Assembly: GCF_042477335.2 (NCBI RefSeq)
Contig: NC_091255.1
Coordinates: 20,748,501-20,812,500, forward strand
Length of the DNA: 64,000 nt
Direction: 5' to 3'
Origin: Ovis canadensis
Taxonomy: Eukaryota > Chordata > Mammalia > Artiodactyla > Bovidae
This document shows, piece after piece, positions 53,855-63,922 of the stretch. Made by a program: the position numbers and the translations under genes. The stretch's first letter is position 1; each line of letters opens with the position of its first letter. The notes under the pieces were generated by a model, which did no database searches, was not told the DNA's origin, and saw nothing but the letters and a program-made list of their open reading frames with translations.

Positions 53855-54078
53855 TCAGACACTCAGTCGTGTTCAACTCTTTTCGGCCCCATGGCCAGCC
53901 AAGCTCCTCGGTCCTGCCAAGCTCCTCGGTCCTGCCAAGCTCCTCGGTCCATGGGATTCTCCCAGCAAAAATACTGAAGTGCATTGCCATTTTCTCCTCC
54001 AGGGGATCTTCCCAACCCAGAGATCTCCTGCATTGGCGGGTGGATTCTTTACCTCTAGTGTCCCCTGGGAAGCCCCCT
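53855..54078 (-). mobile_element. BOV-tA SINE with an 18-bp triplication
   Basis: Antisense copy in which the 'caggctcctctgtcc' segment has expanded (53899-53952). Confidence 0.85.
53899..53952. repeat. 18-bp x 3 tandem repeat in a SINE
   Basis: CCAAGCTCCTCGGTCCTG occurs at 53899-53916 and 53917-53934, then at 53935-53952 with the last two bases changed to AT. Confidence 0.95.
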
Positions 54079-54289
54079 ACAAGCATATGGTGTGTATAAA
54101 ATAGAAGTACTATTCAATCGCAATTTCTGATCTCAAGTCAAATTCCATTAGATCTCAATGCCTATTTAAAATACAGTGTGCTTAGATTTGTTGCTACTTG
54201 GTCCTTCTCCCCTTCAGAGTTTAGAGTCTTGTGTGTGGGGGTGGGAGTGAGGAGAGAGTGTCAAATTCTCACTCTCCACGTGTCTGCTT

Positions 54290-54330
54290 GCAAAGAGTCG
54301 GACACGGCTGAAGCAACTTAGGACTCACAC
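54290..54330 (+). mobile_element. BOV-tA 3' stub
   Basis: 'gcaaagagtcggacacggctg' is an isolated SINE end, with no body upstream. Confidence 0.6.
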
Positions 54331-54425
54331 CTGTCTGGTCCTCTACTTTGCATCACCTTTCTCAATATTTTTTTTGCTTTACAATACAGAAGTAGCCTTT
54401 GAGCTTATCAATAAACCTGTATTGG

Positions 54426-54550
54426 CACTTCCTGGTGGTCCAGTGGTTAGGGCTCCATGCCTCCACTGCAGCGGGCACAGGTTCAACCCTTGGTCAGGGA
54501 ACTAAGATCCTGCATGCCACGCAGTCAAAAACAAAAACAAATAAACAAAA
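54426..54550 (+). mobile_element. CHR-type SINE, short form
   Basis: 'cacttcctggtggtccag' to a CAAAAA-rich tail. Confidence 0.75.
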
Positions 54551-55022
54551 ACAAAAATGTATTGATTTTTGTTCCTGACCTTGCACAGTGATGTCCTCAC
54601 CCTCCACCCCCATTTCCCGAAAGCCGGGGGAAATTTAGAGCTAATTGTAGGTCGTCAAAAGTCTCTTCTGGAAGAAGAAGAAAAAGATGATCTGGAGGGT
54701 ATGGAAGTACACATTAACGTTTGGAGTGGTATAGCGCATCACACATACGATGGCGTGTGTTACAAGTAGCGTGCTTGGGCAGTATATGAAGCTGGGCTTA
54801 GGATACGAAGTGGAGGGAAACCACAAGTGTTGAGACCCATGAGATAGGAGCCAGACGGCACCACAGAAGGTCGCGTGTGAGACTGGGAGGGGTGCTGGGC
54901 TGACAGCGGGCTGCCCGAGGCTGTGGGAGGTTGAGGGGAAGTTTTCAGACCTCAAGCTCATTGACTCACAGCTTCCTCTTAGAAGAACCCCTCAAGGCAG
55001 GAGATAGAATTATGAAAATAAC
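54551..55022. other. Unique intergenic sequence
   Basis: No gene. A 106-codon minus-strand open frame (54641-54961) has no recognisable similarity. Confidence 0.4.
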
Positions 55023-55086
55023 TCTATGTTCCTGTAATAGTTTCCTAGGGATACGGTAGCAAATTACCACAAACTGGATATCTTTA

Positions 55087-55396
55087 TTTTTTGAAAGTTA
55101 TTTATATATTATTTATATTACATATTTCTTTTTGGCTGTGCTGGGTCTTCGCTGCTGGGCAAGGGCTTTCTCTAGTTGTGGCCACCGGGGGCTACTTTCC
55201 CTTGCGGAGCTTGGGCTTCTCAATGCAGTGGCTTCTCTTGTTGAGAAGAGCAGGCTCTAGGCTCGTGGAGCTCAGTATTTGTGGCGCGTGGGCTTACTTG
55301 TTCCATCACGTGTGAGAGCTTCCAGGACCAGGGATCAACCCTGTGTCCCCTGCATTGGTAGGCTGATTCTTAACCACTGAACCACCAGGGAAGCCC
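55087..55396 (-). mobile_element. CHR-type SINE with 16-bp target-site duplication
   Basis: AAACTGGATATCTTTA at 55071-55086 and 55397-55412 flanks a full-length antisense copy. Confidence 0.9.
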
Positions 55397-55666
55397 AAAC
55401 TGGATATCTTTAAACAAGAGAAATGTGTTCTCTCGAAGTTCTGGAGGCAAGAAGTCCAAAGTCAAGGCATCAACAGGACCATCATCTCCCTGAAGGCTCT
55501 AGGAGGCTTCTTCCCTGCCTTATCCTAGCAGGTGGTTGCTGGCAGTCCTTGACATTTCTGGGTTTTTGATACATAACCCCAGACGTAGCCTCTTTATTGC
55601 ATATGTTCTCCCTGTCTATGTCTCTGTTCAAATTTCCTTTTCTTGTTACTGTGATAACAGCCATGG

Positions 55667-56145
55667 ATTCAATTCAGTTCAGTTCAGTCGCTCAGTCGTG
55701 TCCGACTCTCTGCGACCCCATGAATCGCAGCACGCCAGGCCTCCCTGTCCATCACCAACTCCCGGAGTTCACTCAGACTCACATCCATTGAGTTGGTGAT
55801 GCCATCCAGCCATCTCATCCTCGGTCGTCCCCTTCTCCTCCTGCCCCCATTCCCTCCCAGCATCAGAGTCTTTTTCAATGAGTCAGCTCTTCTAAAGAAG
55901 TGACCGAAGTACTGGAGTTTCAGCTTTAGCATCATTCCTTCCAATGAACACCCAGGACCGATCTCCTTAAGAATGGACTGGTTGGATCTCCTTGCAGTCC
56001 AAGGGACTCTCAAGAGACTTCTCCAACACTGCAGTTCAAAAGCATCAATTCTTCAGTGCTCAGCTTTCTTCACAGTTCAACTCTCACATCCATACATGAC
56101 TACTGGAAAAACCATAGCCTTGACTAGACGGACCTTTGTTGGCAA
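55667..56145 (-). mobile_element. BovB LINE 3' end with 8-bp target-site duplication
   Basis: AGCCATGG at 55659-55666 and 56146-56153. The minus strand retains a 109-codon open remnant of the ORF2 C-terminus ([18 protein letters not shown]). Confidence 0.85.
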
Positions 56146-56399
56146 AGCCATGGGTTAGAGCCCCTCTAATCCAGTATGACCTTATCTTGATTTGAGTATA
56201 ATCACAAAGACCTTGTTTCCAAGTAAGGTCACATCCTGAAGAGAACTTCAACAAATTTTTTGGGGGGAGGAGGACATAATTCAACCTTATCGATGCCTGA
56301 AAGTAGAGAAAAAAGTATAGGTGGTTCAGTGTTAGAATGTTTTAAAAAAAATCAGCTTTATTAAGGTATAATTTATATACTATAAAATGCACCCATTTT

Positions 56400-56525
56400 A
56401 TTTTATTTTTATTTTTAAGCCACACAGCATGCAGATCTTAGTTTTCTGACCAGGGATCAAACTCATGCATTTGAGTTTGCACTGGAGGCATGGAGCCTTA
56501 AAACACTGGACTGCCAGAGAAGTCC
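56400..56525 (-). mobile_element. CHR-type SINE in L1
   Basis: Antisense short form ending 'gactgccagagaagtccc'. Confidence 0.75.
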
Positions 56526-56587
56526 CAAAATACACCCACTTTAACTACACAGTCCTGTGCTTTTAAACAAATGTATACACCCATGGA

Positions 56588-56790
56588 GGGTTTCCCTGGT
56601 GGCTCAGACAGTAACGAATCTGCCTGCAATGCAAGAGAGCCTGGGTTCGATCTCTGGGTTGGGAAGGTCCCCTAGAGAAGAGAATGACTACCCACTCCAA
56701 ATCTACTTGCCTGGAGGATTCCATAGACAGAGGAACCCGGGGGCTCTAGTCTATGGGGTCACGAAAGAGCTGACTGACTATGTAGGCACA
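56588..56790 (+). mobile_element. BOV-tA SINE in L1
   Basis: Sense, from 'gtttccctggtggctcag' to 'gaaagagctgactgacta'. Confidence 0.8.
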
Positions 56791-56930
56791 CATGCATATA
56801 CCCACGGAACCAGCACCATGACTATTCCAAAATAGTTCCCTTATCTTCCTGTGTAGCAAATCCCCCCATCTGCAGCTCCAGAAACCCACTGATCTGTTTT
56901 CTGCTACTATATCTTAACATTTGCCTTAAA

Positions 56931-57050
56931 TGGCAACCCACTCTAGTATTCTTGCCTGGAAAATCCCATGGATGGAGGAGCCTGGTAGGCTACAGTTCAT
57001 GGGGTCGCAGAGTCAGACACGACTGAGCAACTTCGTTCACTCACTCATAT
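56931..57050 (+). mobile_element. BOV-tA SINE 3' half
   Basis: Only the BovA part ('ggcaacccactctagtattc' to 'cacgactgagcaacttcg'). Confidence 0.75.
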
Positions 57051-57055
57051 AAAAG

Positions 57056-57258
57056 CGTAAGCGCTCAGTCGTATCCACCTCTTTGTGACCCCATTGACTG
57101 TAGCCCGCCAGGCTCCTCTGACCATGGGATTCTCCAGCAAGAATACTGGAGTGGGTTGTCATTCCCTTCTCTAGGGGATCTTCCCAACCCAGGCATTGAA
57201 TCCAGGTCTCCAGCATTGCAGGTAGACTCTTTACCAGCTGAGCTGCCAGGGAAGACTT
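57056..57258 (-). mobile_element. BOV-tA SINE
   Basis: Antisense, complete. Lies back to back with the previous sense fragment. Confidence 0.85.
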
Positions 57259-57349
57259 TCCTATAGTTATATATAAATGCAAGCATGCAGTATGTAGCTT
57301 TTGGTGTCTGGCTTGTAACTGAACAATTATTAAGTGCTAACCACTGTTC

Positions 57350-57945
57350 TTCCAAGGAGCAAGCATCTTTAAATTTCATGGTTGCAGTCACCAAATTAAA
57401 AGACGCTTGCTTCTTGGAAGAAAAGCTATGACCAATCTAGACGGCATATTAAAAAGCAGAAACATTACTTTGCTGACAAAGGTCCATCTAGTCAAAGCTA
57501 TGGTTTTTCCAGGAGTCATGTATAGATGTGAGAGTTGGACTATAAAGAAAGCTGAGCAGCAAAGAATTGATGCTTTTGAAATGTGGTGTTGGAGAAGACT
57601 CTTGAGAGTCCATTGGACTGCAAGGAGATCTAACCAGGCTATCCTAAAGGAAATCAGTCCTGAATATTCATTAGAAGGACTGATGCTAAAGCTGAAACTC
57701 CAGTACTTTGGCCACCTCATGCGAAGAGTTGACTCATTGGAAAAGACTCTGTTGCTGGGAGGGATTGGGGGCAGGAGGAAAAGGGGATGACAGAGGATGA
57801 GATGGCTGGATGGCATCACCGACTCGATGGACATGAGTTTGAGCAAACTCTGGGAGTTGGTGATGGACAGGGAGGCCTGGCGTGCTGTAGTCCATGGGGT
57901 CCCAAAGAGTCAGACACGACTGAGCAACTGAACTGAACTGAGGGC
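57350..57945 (+). mobile_element. BovB LINE 3' end with inverted 5' segment
   Basis: 57395-57945 is sense ORF2 C-terminus (127 codons open) plus the 3' end. 57350-57394 is the same BovB region in antisense and partly overlaps it, giving a hairpin of about 29 bp with a few mismatches. Confidence 0.85.
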
Positions 57946-58163
57946 TGCTCATTGTGGTGACGTCACTTGTTGTGGAGCACAGTTTCTAGGGCTCTCAGGC
58001 TTCAGTCGTTGTGGCTCATGGGTTCTATAGCACGGGCTCAGGAGTTGTGTTGCTTGGGCTTAATTGTTCCGTGGCAGGGGAAATCTTCCCAGAACATCGA
58101 TCGAACCCATATTCCCTGCATTGGCAGGTGGATTCTTAATCACTAGACCACCAGGGAAGTCCC
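57946..58163 (-). mobile_element. CHR-type SINE, tail end missing
   Basis: Antisense, 'gctgctcattgtggtgacg' to 'gaccaccagggaagtccc'. Contains a perfect TGACGTCA (57958-57965) created by substitutions in the SINE. Confidence 0.75.
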
Positions 58164-58371
58164 AGAGATATGCCTTTTATTAAAACATGGAATCATATCC
58201 TTAAGGACTTAGCGTAAGACTCTCCTTGGCATTGTGCCAGGAATAGAGGACCCACAGATGAAATGGAACTTCATAGGTTTTATGCATGAGATAAACACAA
58301 AGGAACCAAAAAGAAGATGTAGAAAACCTTCCATCACTATTTTTAACAGTTCAACATTATCCTCCTTCTTT

Positions 58372-58498
58372 TAAAAAATTTTTTCTTATTTGGCTGTGCC
58401 AAGTCTTGATTGTGCCCTGCGGGATTTATTTCCCTGACCTGGGCCCCGTGCATTGGATAGTGCAGAGTCTTAGCCAGTGGACCCCCAACAAAGTCCCT
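58372..58498 (-). mobile_element. CHR-type SINE
   Basis: Antisense, 'cttatttggctgtgccaag' to 'acccccaacaaagtccc'. Confidence 0.7.
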
Positions 58499-59000
58499 CA
58501 ATTCTTGGCTTCCTCACTTCAGATAGTCTTGTGATAGAGGCCAAGACAACTGAGTTGTTTGTGGTGACTCTGGCCTAAGAAGCAGCAGTCACCACAGCTG
58601 TCTTTTATCAAGAAGTGTTTACTGACCCTGCCATGGCGAGGCTTTGCCAGAGTAGCCCCTCTTGTGAGTGAATTCTGACCGTCGTTTTTTCATAACTATA
58701 CTCAAGACTCAAATTCCAGGGCGGGAGCATTCGTCTGGGTGCTGGCCAGGGGAAGAGGGCAGGGAGAATTGGCTTCTTTGGTTTCTGTAGTGGGAGGTGA
58801 ACTAGCTCCTCTCACTATGGAAGAGGTTAGTCCGCTAGTGTGAGTCTTTGGAATAACCATGACAAGCTTCCTTCCCTTTTTTTTTTTTTTTTTCCTTTTG
58901 CAAGGAGACAAAAGTAATTCAAATGCTGCTGTTTGGGAATTGGAAGTTTACACGCAAGGTAAATTTTTCTTTTCAGGCTATCACAAGATAAATGTCTTGA
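58499..59000. other. Unique intergenic sequence
   Basis: Contains a T run at about 58877-58893. No gene. Confidence 0.4.
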
Positions 59001-59001
59001 C

Positions 59002-59122
59002 TTTTTTTTTTTTTTTGCTGCACCCCAGGGCATGTGGGATCTTAGTTTCCGCAACCAGGGAACGAACCCCTGCCCCTGCAGTGAAGCATAGTCTCAACCA
59101 CTGGACCACCGGGGAAGTCCCA
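59002..59122 (-). mobile_element. CHR-type SINE
   Basis: Antisense short form ending 'gaccaccggggaagtccc'. Confidence 0.75.
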
Positions 59123-59151
59123 GGGTCATGACTCCTTATTGTGGATCTTCT

Positions 59152-59169
59152 CCCAGTTGAGTTTTATTT
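59152..59169. repeat. Target-site duplication of the FCF1 retrocopy, left
   Basis: CCCAGTTGAGTTTTATTT, identical to 59885-59902. Confidence 0.9.
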
Positions 59170-59884
59170 ATTTATTTTTTTCACACTATAGCATGTTTAA
59201 TGAACTTGCAAAAGAGAAAAAGGGTCAAAGGAAGGTGGAGAAATTTTCTCTTCTCATTAGAACCGAGGGGCTCCGTAATCATCTGGCATCCGCTCAATGT
59301 TGTACCTCTGGTTAGAAATGTACATGATGGGAACTCCAGGGATCTTCTGGATTCTTCCTTTAAGGTCCCGGTCAACTGTGGCCACAATGTAACACTTGTG
59401 CTGAGTTACTCTTTGTACTAAGCAGTCATCTGCATAGGTTCCTTTATGTATACACGTAATCGTTCAAATCTTGGATCCTTGGCAATCCCTAAAGCCACTC
59501 TATACTTCTGCCCCAATTTCTCAGTTTCAGCCATTACACAGTCCGTTATACAAGGGATACACTTGGCATACAGACAGTCCATCATTGACTGCACTAAGTC
59601 CAGTTTGGCCTTAATGGAAAAGTTGATAAAGTTGGTGTTGACCAGAATGTGGTAAGGTGGGCCCAGCTGTGTGTTATATTGGAAGAATAAGCCGGAAGGG
59701 TATTGGGGAACTTCTCTTTCCTTGAGTGCACTGGGATCTTTCTTTTCTTTCTTTTCCGGTATTAATCTATCCTTTTCTTTAAGCCTCTGATCTCTGAGAC
59801 TAAGCATTCGCTTCATGGGCGCATACTTCCGTGTTTTCTTTGGCTTCCGCATGTTCATGCCGCGCTCTTGTTTCTTCCGGAACC
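59170..59884 (-). pseudogene. FCF1 (pseudogene): Processed pseudogene of FCF1 (rRNA-processing PIN-domain protein)
   Basis: Intronless minus-strand copy of FCF1 (UTP24), the PIN-domain factor for 18S rRNA maturation. The CDS-equivalent spans 59257-59852: 596 bases against 597 for the 198-residue human protein. The protein reads MRKPKKTRKYAPMKRMLSLR, then on through QYNTQLGPPYHILVNTNFIN, MMDCLYAKCIPCITDCVMAE and KDPRFERL. One missing base just after that (near 59455) shifts the frame, and DRDLK-like to DDYGAPRF follow in the next frame to a normal stop. The first conserved PIN Asp (VDTNF) is Asn. It retains a 5' leader, a 3' UTR with ATTAAA and an A-rich tail (59162-59181), and lies between 18-bp direct repeats. 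It is a young retrocopy; no promoter is apparent. Confidence 0.95.
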
Positions 59885-59902
59885 CCCAGTTGAGTTTTAT
59901 TT
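59885..59902. repeat. Target-site duplication of the FCF1 retrocopy, right
   Basis: Second copy of the 18-mer. On the insertion strand the site reads TG|AAAATAAAAC, close to the L1 endonuclease preference. Confidence 0.9.
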
Positions 59903-60880
59903 TCACAGATGGTGTGCTCTGGCATCTGGAATGGACTGATAAGATTCATGACAAATCTGAAACAGGGAAGCCCTTTCTTATTGCCTCCACTCTCTTATCC
60001 CAACAAAAGAAATTCTGCTACAGCCAATGGTTGGCTCCCAGCCTATAGATTTAGAGTGCTATTAGATTATGGAAAATCAGTATTGCATAAGTTTTGTGGA
60101 CAAGGGGATTATGCTGAAATATTTTCATGTGTTCTTCTAGAACTCAGGAATAGTATAGAGTTGGGTTGACCCACTGCGGTCCAGTGAGAGATGGATAGAG
60201 CCGCAGTTGTCCAAGAAAGAATTCTGACAATATGCTGGCGCTTGACTGAGAATGAGACCGTTCCTGCTAAAGCCTTGAATAAGGAGAACTGGGAAAGGGA
60301 GAATTTGGGGACTTTAGTGCTTCTTTGGGTACATTAATTTCTCTTAAAATATAAGACAGAAGGATCATTATGTTCAATTCCAAATGTGGCGGTTTTTAAA
60401 AATAGATGATTTATGGTGTTATTTGGGTGATGTCAGTCAATAAACTAAATTTGAAAATATGACTGAGCAGAAAATAAGGTGTGACATCTCATGCCGTATA
60501 TAATGTGGCTGTTGTATTAAAAAGTGAATGTTGTGCCTTCATCCATTCCAAAGGCTTCAGAGGCCAGGATCAAAGAGGCATTCACGAAGGCCTTGAGGAG
60601 CTAGACTGCCTGTCTTATTTACTCCAGACCAGTGTCTGGGAGGCTGGCCCAGGATGTGTGGGCAGCATTTGTCTATTACCTTGATCTCCTCCCCTAGAAC
60701 ATCCAAGAGTACGCTGTGTTCCAGGAAAAACTGATACACAATAGTCAACACAAGACGTATTCTGAAAAACTTGCCTGCTAGACTTCAAGTCTGACAAGAT
60801 ACTAGAAAACTTTAAAAACATAAAACAGGGCACATGAAAATTTAAAATACTTCTCCTAAGGCCCCAAATCTCCATAAATG
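59903..60880. other. Unique intergenic sequence, 1 kb
   Basis: No repeat or gene recognised. Confidence 0.4.
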
Positions 60881-61033
60881 AAAACAAACTCCAAATGACA
60901 AACCAGGAAAAATAATTTCCACCGCTTGATAAAGGGTTAGTATTCTGAACACATATATTAGAAGTAAAGCACTCCCTAAGGGGAAAAGAAAGAGAAAAGC
61001 GTAAATAAGCTGCTCATGAAAAATAATAAACAG

Positions 61034-61155
61034 GGACTTCTCTGGCAGTCAGTCCAGTGGTGAAGACGCCTCCCTTCCACTGTAGGAGGCATGGATTCCA
61101 TCCCGGGTCGGGGAACTAAGATCCCATATTCCTCACCATATGGCTGAAAAACAAA
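61034..61155 (+). mobile_element. CHR-type SINE
   Basis: 'gggacttctctggcagtcagtcc' region, with a doubled AGTC in the head; tail AAACAAAACAAACAAA. Confidence 0.75.
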
Positions 61156-61391
61156 ACAAACAAATGGTTAACGTGAAAAGTTTTCAATTTCACCAATAAT
61201 TTAAAAGAACTGAAAATGGCTCTTCAGCCACTATGAACCTGGGGAATCCTGGCCAGGAGAAGGACATCAGAGCTCACGGTCCTCCCATCCCTTCAATCCC
61301 CCCAGAAGCCCCTCAATAAAATGGCTTGATCTCCCCCCAAAAGTTAAATAAAATAAATGTACAAATGAACACAACAATTAAGAAATGCTTT

Positions 61392-61590
61392 GGGACTTCC
61401 CTGATGGTCCAAATGGTTAAGATGGTTAAGAACCCACCTTTCAATGCAGGAGACGCAGGTTCATTTCCTGGTCAGGAAACGGTGATCCCACATGCCTCAG
61501 GGCAACTCTGCAGCTGCTGAGCCCGAACACCTCAAGGAAGACCCAGTGCAGCCAAAGTAAAAAAAAATGAATAAAAATAAAATTCTATGA
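61392..61590 (+). mobile_element. CHR-type SINE with a 9-bp head duplication
   Basis: ATGGTTAAG is tandemly doubled at about 61416-61433, within the tRNA-derived head. Otherwise intact to its 'gcagccaaagtaaaaaaaa' tail. Confidence 0.75.
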
Positions 61591-61764
61591 AAGAAAGAAA
61601 TGTTTTCACATGCTAGAGAAGCAGCAACTAAAAGTCCAATGCTACCCAGTGAATTTCCAGGTTATTAAAATTAAGACATCATGTCCTGTTGGCACAAATG
61701 CAAATTGGTAGAGCTTTATTGCAGAGTTATAAAACAATGCCCATCAACCTTCACAATGTGTATT

Positions 61765-61848
61765 CCTTTTTTTTTTGGCTTCGTCTTGGGGCTCCTGGAC
61801 CAAGGAAAGAGATGAATCCTAACCACTGGACCATCAGGGAATTCTTAA
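61765..61848 (-). mobile_element. CHR-type SINE fragment
   Basis: Antisense, T-rich tail then 'ggaccatcagggaattct'. TGTATTCCTTTT occurs on both sides as the likely target-site duplication. Confidence 0.7.
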
Positions 61849-62094
61849 TGTATTCCTTTTAAAGCATCATTTGTTCTACTAAAAATGTATCTTACAGATA
61901 TATTTAAACAAATGGAAAAAGGTGCATGCACAAGATTGTTCATTGCCACATTATAATAGGAATAAAAGCCTAAAGTTCAAGGTAAATGTCCAATTAATAG
62001 AGAAAATGAGTGAATTAGTAAACATCCACTCAGTGGAAGACTCTGGAGCCATTAAAAAACATATATTTTAACTGCATCAATGTTTGGCTCAATA

Positions 62095-62592
62095 AATTAT
62101 TACAAAGCAGTTACAGCCATTAACAGCCCAGATGCCCATTCATGCACCCGTGCAGTCACTAGCATCTTCTCCAGAGGTAGCTTCATCCTGGTTTCCATCA
62201 CTATACATTACTTTTGCCTGTTTTGAACTTCATGTAAGTGTAACCATAGCATATTTTCTTTTGTGTCTGGGTTCTTGTTATGAGATAGATCCATACTGAA
62301 TGTGGCTATAGCTGGTTAATTTCTGTTGCTACGTGATATTTTTACTAGATATTCAAAAATTTATTTATCTGTTCTACAACGTGGTTGTCTCTAGTTTTGA
62401 GTTATTATGAATAATGTTCTATGAAAGTTCCTCTTATATATTTTCACTAAGTCTACATTTTTGTTGGTTATACACCTAGGAGTAAACTCTTGTGTTTCTA
62501 TGTGTACATTGTTTTAGTAGATGCTGCCAAATAGTTTTCCAAAATGGTTGTGCCAATTTATATTCCCACCAGCAATGTATGAGAGTATCAGT
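62095..62592 (-). mobile_element. Old L1 3' region
   Basis: Antisense L1 phrases: 'cttttgtgtctgggttcttg', 'ttctgttgctacgtgatat', 'ttggttatacacctaggag', 'ccaaatagttttccaaaatgg'. Confidence 0.65.
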
Positions 62593-62605
62593 CGCTTATA
62601 TTAAA

Positions 62606-62745
62606 AAATCCCTGGTGGTCCAGTGGCTAAGACTTGGTGCTTTCTATGCAGGGGGCCCAGGTTCAATCCCTAGTCAGGGAACTAGATACCCCATGCCACA
62701 ACTAAGATCCAGGACAGCCAAATAAAATATTTTAAAAATCAAAAT
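62606..62745 (+). mobile_element. CHR-type SINE
   Basis: 'atccctggtggtccagtgg' to 'gacagccaaataaaat'. Confidence 0.8.
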
Positions 62746-62933
62746 TATATTTATTATGCTTAACAATAGCTATATCAAGGGAGTGGGATTAGGGAAGACT
62801 GGGAAGTTGTATAGTTTATATGTTTAAGTACTTGTTTTTTTAATAACAGCATTATTTCTTTTTAATAAACTAATACTGTTTTTCTTCTCTATATTCCATT
62901 GAGTTTGTAACTTAAAAAGTAACATCTTGGGCC

Positions 62934-63065
62934 TTCCCTGGTAGTCCAGTGGTTAAGAGTCCACACTTCCATTGGAAGGAGACGTGGGTTTGATCCCTAC
63001 TCAGGGAATTAAAATCTCAAATGCTGCATGGTGTGGCCAAAAATAATAAGTAAATAAGTAAATGA
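62934..63065 (+). mobile_element. CHR-type SINE
   Basis: 'gccttccctggtagtccag' to 'gtgtggccaaaaataataag'. Confidence 0.8.
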
Positions 63066-63257
63066 AAATTATAAAGTAAAGTCTTAAATATAAGGACAGA
63101 GATTTGGTCCAAAGAATTGGAAAAGACAATTAGGCTAATGAGAGTTCAGTGAGTTGGCATCAAATTTAACTTGGAACTGTCTGATAGTCTAGGCAGGATA
63201 TATTCTAATTCAGGGTAAATAGGTGATCTCAATAAGTCATGTGAAGAACATGAGGAG

Positions 63258-63552
63258 GGACTTCCTTGGTGGGTAGGTGGTAAAGAATCCACCTGTCAAT
63301 GCAGAAGACACGAGTTCGATCCCTAATCCAGGAAGATCCCGCACTCGAGGCAGCTAACCCTGTACAACGGTTAAGCCCACTCGCTCGCCTAGAACCTCTG
63401 CTCGGCGACAGGAGAAGTGATCACAGTGAGAAGCCCCAGCACTGCAACAAAGAGGGGCCCCCACTCACCGCAACTAGAGAAGAGCCCGCGCAGCAACTAG
63501 GACCCAGCACAGCCAAAAATAATTAATGAATAAAGAAAAGTATTTTTAAAAA
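63258..63552 (+). mobile_element. CHR-type SINE, long form
   Basis: 'gggacttccttggtgggtag' to 'cagcacagccaaaaataatt'. The 'acctctgctcggcgacagg' segment is single copy. Confidence 0.8.
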
Positions 63553-63719
63553 ATCATGGGGAGCATGACTCATTGTGCACTGACTGATTAGGCAGCGGCC
63601 GATTTTTTGGCATGGTTGAAGACCAGATTTCAAGAAATAGGGGAGCAGGGTAGGAGATCAGGTAGGAATAGTGAAAGAGATGGAAATGGAGGTTTGGACT
63701 GGATTGTGGGTGTGGCAGT

Positions 63720-63922
63720 TTAGTCCCTAAGTTCTGTGTGTCTCCTGCAACCCCAGGGACTGTAGTCCACCAGGCTCCTCTGTCCACGGGATTTCACTGG
63801 CAAGAATGCCAGAGTAGGGTGCTATTTCTCTCTCCTGGGGGTCTTTCCGACTCAGCCGTCAGACCCGGGTCTTCTGCATTGCAGGCAGATTCTTTACCGA
63901 CTGAGCCATCAGGGAAAGCCCT
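63720..63922 (-). mobile_element. BOV-tA SINE
   Basis: Antisense, with a diverged 5' side. Ends 'gactgagccatcagggaaagcc'. Confidence 0.8.

Larger units (their letters stand above)
55025..56297 (-). mobile_element. MaLR (MLT1-like) LTR fossil split by CHR and BovB
   Basis: Antisense relative of the element at 2190. Pieces in order: 'taatagtttcctagggatac', 'gttctggaggcaagaagtcc', 'gaaggctctaggaggcttct', 'cctctaatccagtatgacc', 'ccaagtaaggtcacatcctg'. It is an old solitary LTR broken by two later insertions. Confidence 0.55.
56345..57330 (-). mobile_element. Old L1 3' region, split by four SINEs
   Basis: Antisense pieces at 56345-56400 ('ctttattaaggtataattta'), 56526-56587, 56791-56930 ('acccactgatctgttttctgc') and 57262-57330 ('gtagcttttggtgtctggct') follow the L1 3' order. 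The gaps are SINEs. Confidence 0.6.
60885..62075 (+). mobile_element. Old L1 3' region split by three CHR SINEs
   Basis: Pieces: 'accaggaaaaataatttccaccg...aaagggttagtattctg' (60900), 'aattggtagagc' (61704), 'tgttcattgccacattataat' (61937), 'actcagtggaagactctgg' (62028). CHR copies sit at about 61034-61155, 61392-61590 and 61765-61848. Confidence 0.55.

Noticed and set aside
59418-59906. FCF1 as a functional intronless gene
   Set aside because: Frame break before the C-terminal third, loss of a catalytic Asp, flanking target-site duplication and A-rich tail all mark a retropseudogene.
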